Assembly: GCA_963576725.1 (NCBI GenBank)
Contig: OY755238.1
Coordinates: 28,353,201 to 28,417,200 of the forward strand
Direction of reading: 5' to 3'
Source of the DNA: Azorinus chamasolen
Taxonomy: Eukaryota; Mollusca; Bivalvia; Cardiida; Solecurtidae
Length of the DNA: 64,000 bases
Made by a program: the position numbers and the translations under genes. Below, piece by piece: positions 58,904-64,000 of this stretch (position 1 is its first letter; each line of letters starts with the position of its first letter). A model generated the notes under the pieces. The model was not told the origin of the DNA. It did not search any database and worked only from the letters and a program-made list of their open reading frames with translations.

Positions 58904-60373
58904 CTAAACCTTTCTTGTCGGCGTACATGCAAAGAGGCCAGCGTGATTGCCAACTGTAAAAGGGTTCACAACCAAACATGCAGTATGTTGTAGTAATACA
59001 GGATCATATCCCTTTTTAATGAATTGTTTTATATATTTGATGAACAAAGTGAGAAAATGGGTATGTCCAATAATTTTACGAAGTTTGTAAATCACATCAC
59101 CATAAAATTCAGGATGTGAGATACCGTGTCGCAAAAGTACCTTGAGATTACATTTGTACTTGCCAATAAGCGAGAGATTTCGATAGTAAAATTTAGCGAA
59201 AGTTTTTCTTAGTTTATGGTATCTATATCCTTGTTTAAGCAGTTTTTCAGTTAAAATGAGATTTCGACTGTTAAAATCGCCAATAGATGAACAAGCTCTA
59301 GCAAAACGAATAAGTTGAGATATATAAACCCCGTAAGATGGGGCACGGGGAACATCCCCGTCAAGATGAGGAAAATTTACAATATTAAAATCAAAATCAT
59401 CTCTTTTGTCATATATTTTAGAAGAAATCATTCCATTATTAATTTTAAGGTCAAGGTCAAGAAACGCTGCATAATTGTCGGACGGGTTAGCTTTATTCAA
59501 TTTGAGTTCTTTAGGATAAATTGTAGGAATCAGAGCATCAAAGAAAGGGTTATCTAAGTTAAAAATATCATCCAAATATCGACAAGTTTCATTGAAGGCT
59601 TTTATAACATCTTCTTGTGATTGAGGATTCAAACTCAACATGAAATCTCTCTCATAGCAGTACAAAAACAAATCTGCGACAAGTGGTGCACAATTCGTAC
59701 CCATGGGAATACCAATTACCTGACGGTATATAGCATTCCCATAACGTACAAATATGTTATCCAAAAGAAAGGTTAGTGCTTCGCAAACTTCTGAGCAAGT
59801 ACAATTGGTGTAATATTTCATTTGCTCGTCAGTAAAGAAAGCTTTTTCAGCATTACATGCCAAGAATGATGTTTTTTCTCGGGCAAATACTTTCTGGATC
59901 AAGTTAGTAAGCTTATCCTTAATTAAAATATGAGGAAGAGTTGTGTACAGAGTAGAAAAATCGTACGTGCTTACAGTGGAAGCAAGATACCTTTTGTTCT
60001 TAAGTTTGTTTAAGACTTCTGAAGAGTTCTTAATAGACCAGAAGAGATTTATTCCAGAATTTTCATAAGTCTTATCACAGTAAACTTTTACATGTTCCTT
60101 TATTTTCGTTAAACAAGAAGTCAAAAGTATAGACAATTTAGTAGTTGTACATGAACTAGAATTTGCAATGAAACGCGCTTTATATGGTTTTTTATGTAGT
60201 TTTGGTAACCAATACATAGTAGGAAGTTTATGTTGTGTAATTTTAATATCGGTTCTAAATTGTTCACACTTTTTGACATGATCTGAAATGATGGTCTTTT
60301 CGTCAGTGGTAACTGAAATGTATGACTTGGTATTAATAATGTCCTGCTTCAAGACATCGATATAATGTAATCG
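58904..60373 (-). CDS. Naiad reverse transcriptase segment
   Basis: An uninterrupted RT region of about 490 codons after the third TGA. Finger motif (LPKLHKKPYKARFI), an insertion between fingers and palm (GINLFWSIKNSSEVLNKL), motif A (YDFSTLYT), motif B (GIPMGTNCAP), motif C (YLDD) and thumb-like C-terminal helices (FLTLFIKYIKQF) are all present. Both catalytic Asp of motif C and the Asp of motif A are intact. RTs of this type are relatives of telomerase RT. No stop interrupts this longest part, which suggests recent activity. Confidence 0.92.
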   Translation of the reverse strand, partial: RLHYIDVLKQDIINTKSYISVTTDEKTIISDHVKKCEQFRTDIKITQHKLPTMYWLPKLHKKPYKARFIANSSSCTTTKLSILLTSCLTKIKEHVKVYCDKTYENSGINLFWSIKNSSEVLNKLKNKRYLASTVSTYDFSTLYTTLPHILIKDKLTNLIQKVFAREKTSFLACNAEKAFFTDEQMKYYTNCTCSEVCEALTFLLDNIFVRYGNAIYRQVIGIPMGTNCAPLVADLFLYCYERDFMLSLNPQSQEDVIKAFNETCRYLDDIFNLDNPFFDALIPTIYPKELKLNKANPSDNYAAFLDLDLKINNGMISSKIYDKRDDFDFNIVNFPHLDGDVPRAPSYGVYISQLIRFARACSSIGDFNSRNLILTEKLLKQGYRYHKLRKTFAKFYYRNLSLIGKYKCNLKVLLRHGISHPEFYGDVIYKLRKIIGHTHFLTLFIKYIKQFIKKGYDPVLLQHTACLVVNPFTVGNHAGLFACTPTRKV

Positions 60374-61908
60374 TCAAATAATAATCACATTATTTGATGC
60401 CTTATCAGCAGGAACAAAAACGTATTTTGAATGGAAATCCTGTAAACCCTTTTTAAGATGTCTAAATGAAGTTCTAGGTTTAGGTGGAAGAAGGTGTTTA
60501 TTAGAGCTGTAAAAGGAAATGCGTTTATCAATTATATCAAAAATTAGTTTTTTCCAACAAGAAAGGGCATTAGACTCAACATGTTCTCTTCGACACCATT
60601 TAATACTGAAATTTTGTAAAGCCTCCGCAATCTGAACTCGACAAGAGTTAAAATCTATCAAGGATGGTATTCTATATTTGGGACCTTTATTCAAAAGAGA
60701 TCGTAGACGTTTATCTTTAATTATCTCAAAATTACCAGTAATCACATGACCAGCCGGAGAATAGCAAAATTTTGAGGTGGCGCAGTCTCAATTATCAGGA
60801 ATATTATCATTAATATTAAGGTCGGCCACAATTTTATTATAGTTGAAAATTGTATTTCTGATGGGTTTGTTATATTTGTAGCAGATGATAGGTGGTTCTG
60901 TATTTTTAAAGTATTTAGGAATAGTGTCAATTACATTTTTGTCTCTAAAAATACTTTGGAGGTCAATAAAATCAATACCTTTATTAATAAAAGGAATTTT
61001 CAAGAAGAATCTTTGGTGTTCAGATAATTTGTCGATGTGCGGTCTGAGAACATGTAGAGTAAAGCTTTGTATCAAACTAGCCGTTCCTATGAGAGGATCT
61101 GATCGAAAAATAATTTTATCGGCTTGCTCGTCAATTTCTTTTAATGAACATATAGATAAGGAGGAAAGTCTAGAAAGCATGGCATGTTTACCCGAAGTTA
61201 GGCGTAAAGTATGTAGATCAAGAAGAGTCATTTTCAAACGAGATTTTCGTTTAATATTACCATTTTTTGCGAATGCCATGCGATCGAGATTTGCGTTTTC
61301 TAATAGAAAAAATTGAAAAAATATCTATATCTGGTTCTTTTGAAATATTTCCCGTCTGGTAAATATTATCATTCAGTCCTAAAGGAAAAGGTGTTTGCAA
61401 TTTTTTGATCCAATTTAATTCAGATATAAATCTAGCTTTCGATTTAAAGCTACTAGTCGCCTCCTTATCATATGTTATATGCTCAACAATTTGTACTGAA
61501 ACATCTTTAAAAGAATGGCCAGATTTCCGAAAGTGTTGGTATAAAAAATTGTTTAGTTTACGATTTCGACACTGATATGCATGCTCACGAAATCGAGTTT
61601 TCAAAGCACGTCCTGTTTGTCCTACGTACTGTATACCGCAACTAGGCGAATTTCAAGTTAAAACATAAATAACGTTAGTAGTAGTACAATCAACGTCTGA
61701 GTTTATCTTGACATTAAATGTTCTACCATTAACTGTAGATTTTATAGTGGAATTACAAGAAATGTTACTACAACATATGCACCTCTTAGCAAAGCACTTT
61801 TGGATAATTGGATACACTCTGTGTCGCCTGCATAAGGACCGTTTACGAATAGAAGAAACATTTTGGATAACAGATTTTAAAGGTGAAAGTACAGAAAGCA
61901 AATAACAG
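58904..61908 (-). CDS. Naiad polyprotein: GIY-YIG endonuclease / linker / RT, with three in-frame TGA and one frameshift
   Basis: The endonuclease has a Cys cluster (KCFAKRCICC), the NVIYVLT and CGIQYVGQTG halves of the GIY-YIG core, the catalytic Arg (TRFREH), the YQH...GH histidines and a catalytic Glu before LNWIKKLQT. The linker has the DCATSKF...GHVITGNF signature. The RT has YWLPKLHKKPYKARFI, the catalytic STYDFSTLYTTLPH, IGIPMGTNCAPLVADL and the catalytic RYLDDI. It ends at TAG (58904-58906). Three TGA codons, at 61653, 60788 and 60374 (lower coordinates), all sit at family Cys positions. Between endonuclease and linker the frame moves by one base in an A6 run at about 61265-61270. With TGA read as selenocysteine, this is the only defect apart from the missing 5' end. 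Confidence 0.88.
60374..60376 (-). other. In-frame TGA 3 (putative selenocysteine before the RT)
   Basis: It lies in ...KASNNVIII-TGA-RLHYID.... Naiad-like proteins have a Cys here as I recall the family pattern ('NNVIIVC+.HY'). The frame is the same on both sides. Confidence 0.7.
60788..60790 (-). other. In-frame TGA 2 (first Cys of the CxC motif)
   Basis: It lies in ...NIPDN-TGA-D-C-ATSKF.... The second Cys of the clade's defining CxC motif follows two codons later, so the TGA occupies the first Cys and the motif reads as UxC. The frame is unchanged across the codon. Confidence 0.8.
61265..61270 (-). other. One-base frameshift in an A6 run
   Basis: The endonuclease frame reads ...SRSHGIRKKW-stop. 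With one A fewer it would read on as ...GIRKNGNIKRKSR, directly into the downstream linker frame. It may be a mutation, an assembly error in a homopolymer, or a slippery site. Confidence 0.7.
61653..61655 (-). other. In-frame TGA 1 (putative selenocysteine in the endonuclease core)
   Basis: It lies in NVIYVLT-TGA-NSPSCGIQYVGQTG, inside the GIY-YIG core. PLE endonucleases have a Cys here as one ligand of their CCHH zinc site ('IY.L.C..C...YVGQT'). The frame continues unchanged on both sides. Confidence 0.8.
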
Positions 61909-61914
61909 ATCTAT

Positions 61915-62325
61915 AAAATTCTATTAGCAAAGTGAGTAGACCCTGATCAGACGTTTCCTCTAGGAGCAGTCTGATCTAGGTCTATTCTCTTGACAAATGC
62001 GTGAAAACAGGTTTATATGAGGGAAAGGGTAAAGGGGTGGAGAGTTGTATCCAACCATTATTTGTTGAAATACTTTTTTTTGAAACCTTAACACTTTACT
62101 CCATAGTTTGTGTTCAGTATTGAAGACAGATGTTTGATTAAAACAGGCTGAATGGGACCATTTTGCGTTTTTCTCAGCCTGCTTTAAGCTACCGTCTACT
62201 GTGATATAGAAATATTTCTTATGGCGCATATTCATGAATGTATCATGTGGAACTATTTTTGAGGTGAGGAATGGATTAACGCACTATAATGAGTACCTAT
62301 GGAGTAAAGGGTTGAACTGGGTATC
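61915..62325. repeat. Clustered MITE remnants
   Basis: 61925-62035 is a GTAGACCC palindrome with a GAGGGAAAGGGTAAAG end. 62125-62205 is a decayed hairpin (AACAGGCTGAATGGGACC / CAGCCTGCTTTAAGC). 62285-62315 has GGAGTAAAGGGTTGAAC. No gene is seen. Confidence 0.5.
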
Positions 62326-62893
62326 ATTCGACGAAGAGATGCAAACAGTTGATTAAATAATTATAAAGTTCGAAACGCATCTACACTAATACACTAATAC
62401 ACCGCATCTACACTAATAATCTATACTGTTACAGCTATTCTTGTTTGACCGACCATGTAGTGCAGCTACAAGATTTAAGTTGATATCAGAATTAAGATGA
62501 AAACTATTGTAGCTTATTGTATTATAATTTATTTTGAAACGGCGCAAAGCAGTCGCCTGCATAAATCATTACTCTGTATAAAAGAGCCACCTGAAATAAC
62601 AGATAGCCAAATATTGGTATGTCGTTGTCTTTCAGATGAGTTCAAAGCTGCGATCGTAATGTTATTCATTTAAGTCATATTAACCCTTTTCATGCTAGTA
62701 GCATATATTGACGCAATTTAAAAACAGTGCAGACCCAGATCAGACAGCTCTTAGAGGCTGTATGATCAGGGTGTGCAGTGGTTTCTTATAGGATCTGTCA
62801 AGCATAAATTGCCATTCGTCCTGGGGAAATTATTACTCCATTACCAATATAAAAGTCGAAATGATAGATAGTCATACGTAATCCATTCATATC

Positions 62894-62895
<2 letters not shown>
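62325..62895. other. No gene; palindrome copy at 62680-62790
   Basis: TTAACCCTTTTCATGC at 62681 starts a further copy of the TTAA/GTAGACCC element, with CAGATCAGACAGCTCTTAG and its inverse. Nothing else is recognised. Confidence 0.4.
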
Positions 62896-62896
<1 letters not shown>

Positions 62897-62936
<40 letters not shown>

Positions 62937-63054
62937 GGGGGAGAGAGAGAGAGACACTCACAGAGACAGAGAGACACACAGCGAGACAGATAGACAGACA
63001 GACAGACAGACAGAGAGGGAGAGTAAGAGGTGGAAGAGACGGACAGAGAGAGAG

Positions 63055-63087
<33 letters not shown>

Positions 63088-63118
63088 GGAGAGAGAGGAA
63101 AAGACGGAGAGAGAGAGA
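62897..63118 (+). repeat. (GA)n / (GACA)n microsatellite
   Basis: Long purine-rich GAGA runs interspersed with GACAGACA and GGAGAGAGA. Open frames on both strands (Ser/Leu- or Arg/Glu-rich) are artefacts of the repeat. Confidence 0.9.
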
Positions 63119-63546
63119 TTTTGACGTCCCTTCTGGCCTTGTGATTGCGTATCATTGTAAATGTTTATTTGGGGGAGAGGACTTCTTAGAAACAACAACA
63201 ATTGTACACAGAGAGAGGGACAGGGACGGTGAGGAAATATATTATGGGCTTATTAATTATGTATCAGACAATAACAAAGTCTAAAACATGATAAATATTT
63301 CATTTTAATACAGTGCCCCTGTATTGATTCACAGGTGCTCGTAGCATGCTATGTCTCCACGACAACAACAGACTAATTCAATATAGCATGGATGGATATC
63401 TTGTATTAACACTTTCTTAAAATAATACTTACATGTAAAATAACATTGATTGGTTTTAAACCTAACGTCAAACCCTCACCGACATCAATTTCAAGCTTAT
63501 AGAGATTGTTTTATTTAACATTTCCCTGTTCTATGTTTATTCAAAA

Positions 63547-63770
63547 GTTCAATACTTACTGAATATTCATGGACACAAATAGCTATAAATGAAATATGGA
63601 AGGAGGGACATTGCAGCTATTTAACAAAGCAAAGCAATATATCTATCAAATTCTATTAGCAAACAGAGTAGACCCTGATCAAACGGCTCCTCTAAGAGGT
63701 CAGAGAAGACCCTTCTCTGTTTGCAATTGCGTGAAAACACGTTCATATGAGGGAAAGGGTTAAAGTACAA
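63547..63770. repeat. Repeat homologous to both flanks of the large Naiad (empty site)
   Basis: ACTGAATATTCATGGACA and ATATGGAAGGAGGGACATTG match the left flank (58325-58385). ATCAAATTCTATTAGCAAAC and AGTAGACCCTGATCAAACGG match the right flank (61915-61950). It continues into a GTAGACCC palindrome and ends in GAGGGAAAGGGTTAAAG. Confidence 0.75.
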
Positions 63771-64000
63771 TATGAAGAAATTTTGAATACATAATACCCA
63801 TTCATTCTATATTTAATATTGTGGGAAATATAGATGGCCGCTCATCAATTATGAAGAGCAATATCAATTATTGGTGATTGACACGCCTATAGGTGACAGT
63901 TGATTGGATTATGTCTTTTCAATGGGTGGGTCTTAAAGATACTGAACCAATGAGCTGTGACATCTTGATAGTAGCAAAAGAGCGGAAATACCCGATAATC

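Larger units (their letters stand above)
58397..61908 (-). mobile_element. Naiad-type Penelope-like retroelement, nearly complete coding region
   Basis: Order on the - strand: GIY-YIG endonuclease, CxC-type linker, reverse transcriptase, then a ~500-bp conserved 3' tail ending at GTAC (58397). An endonuclease N-terminal to the RT distinguishes the Naiad/Chlamys clade from canonical Penelope elements. The 5' end is truncated: the frame is open only back to 61910, without a convincing start. The repeat at 63547-63730 matches the sequence on both sides and so acts as the empty site, limiting the insertion to about 58397-61908. At least six other fragments of the family lie in the window. Confidence 0.92.

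Noticed and set aside
58740..58979. 79-codon frame overlapping the end of the Naiad RT in another frame
   Set aside because: It lies mostly in the 3' tail and resembles the tail of other copies only because the DNA is shared. No sign of separate coding.
60374..61655. Reading the three TGA codons as ordinary decay
   Set aside because: All three are TGA, all at Cys positions and in frame, beside an intact RT. Decay would be expected to give mixed stops and scattered positions.
58397..61908. Canonical Penelope with C-terminal endonuclease, or an LTR or non-LTR element
   Set aside because: The GIY-YIG domain lies before the RT and a CxC-type linker joins them. No LTRs, integrase or apurinic endonuclease are seen.
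62887..63284. Ser/Leu-rich and Arg/Glu-rich frames
   Set aside because: They are products of the (GA)n microsatellite.

Overview
The window is animal genomic DNA, most likely from a bivalve mollusc and possibly a clam. The evidence is spliced genes with GT/AG introns, AT-rich sequence, abundant short foldback elements, tRNA-derived SINEs of a type I associate with molluscs (one ends in ACTC repeats), and Penelope-like elements of the Naiad type. Species cannot be fixed from the sequence alone.

One cellular gene is clear. Fifteen coding exons on the + strand, from 25,841 to 54,549, join in perfect phase into 522 codons. They encode the N-terminal part of a secreted alpha-2-macroglobulin / thioester-containing protein (A2M, CD109 or TEP type): a signal peptide and then macroglobulin domains. 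The bait region, thioester motif and C-terminal domains are not seen, so the gene either continues beyond the window or is truncated.

The most interesting element lies on the - strand at about 58,397-61,908, downstream of the last recognised exon. It is a Naiad-type Penelope-like retroelement, with an N-terminal GIY-YIG endonuclease, a CxC linker and a C-terminal reverse transcriptase. Its frame is interrupted three times. All three interruptions are TGA, and each falls where a cysteine is expected (in the endonuclease core, at the first Cys of the CxC motif, and in a conserved segment just before the RT). That is the pattern of a multi-selenocysteine selenoprotein, which has been reported for Naiads of clams. 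A conserved structure in its 3' tail, shared by four copies here and with pairing changes between copies, is a candidate SECIS element. One further break is a single-base frameshift in an A6 run.

The rest is a mosaic of repeats. 1-25.8 kb: foldback MITEs, an 81-bp and a 51-bp satellite, several tandem-repeat elements, a SINE and diverged Naiad tails; no convincing gene. 25.8-54.5 kb: the A2M-like gene, with introns carrying Naiad fragments, a dead Tc1/mariner transposase split by a Naiad tail, a ~280-bp dispersed repeat, a tRNA-like sequence, a second SINE, and two copies of a DNA transposon whose arms are inverted 9-bp tandem arrays and which is flanked by perfect 6-bp target duplications. 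54.5-64 kb: more Naiad copies, MITEs and a GA microsatellite. A repeat at 63.55 kb matches both flanks of the large Naiad and so acts as an empty site that delimits it.
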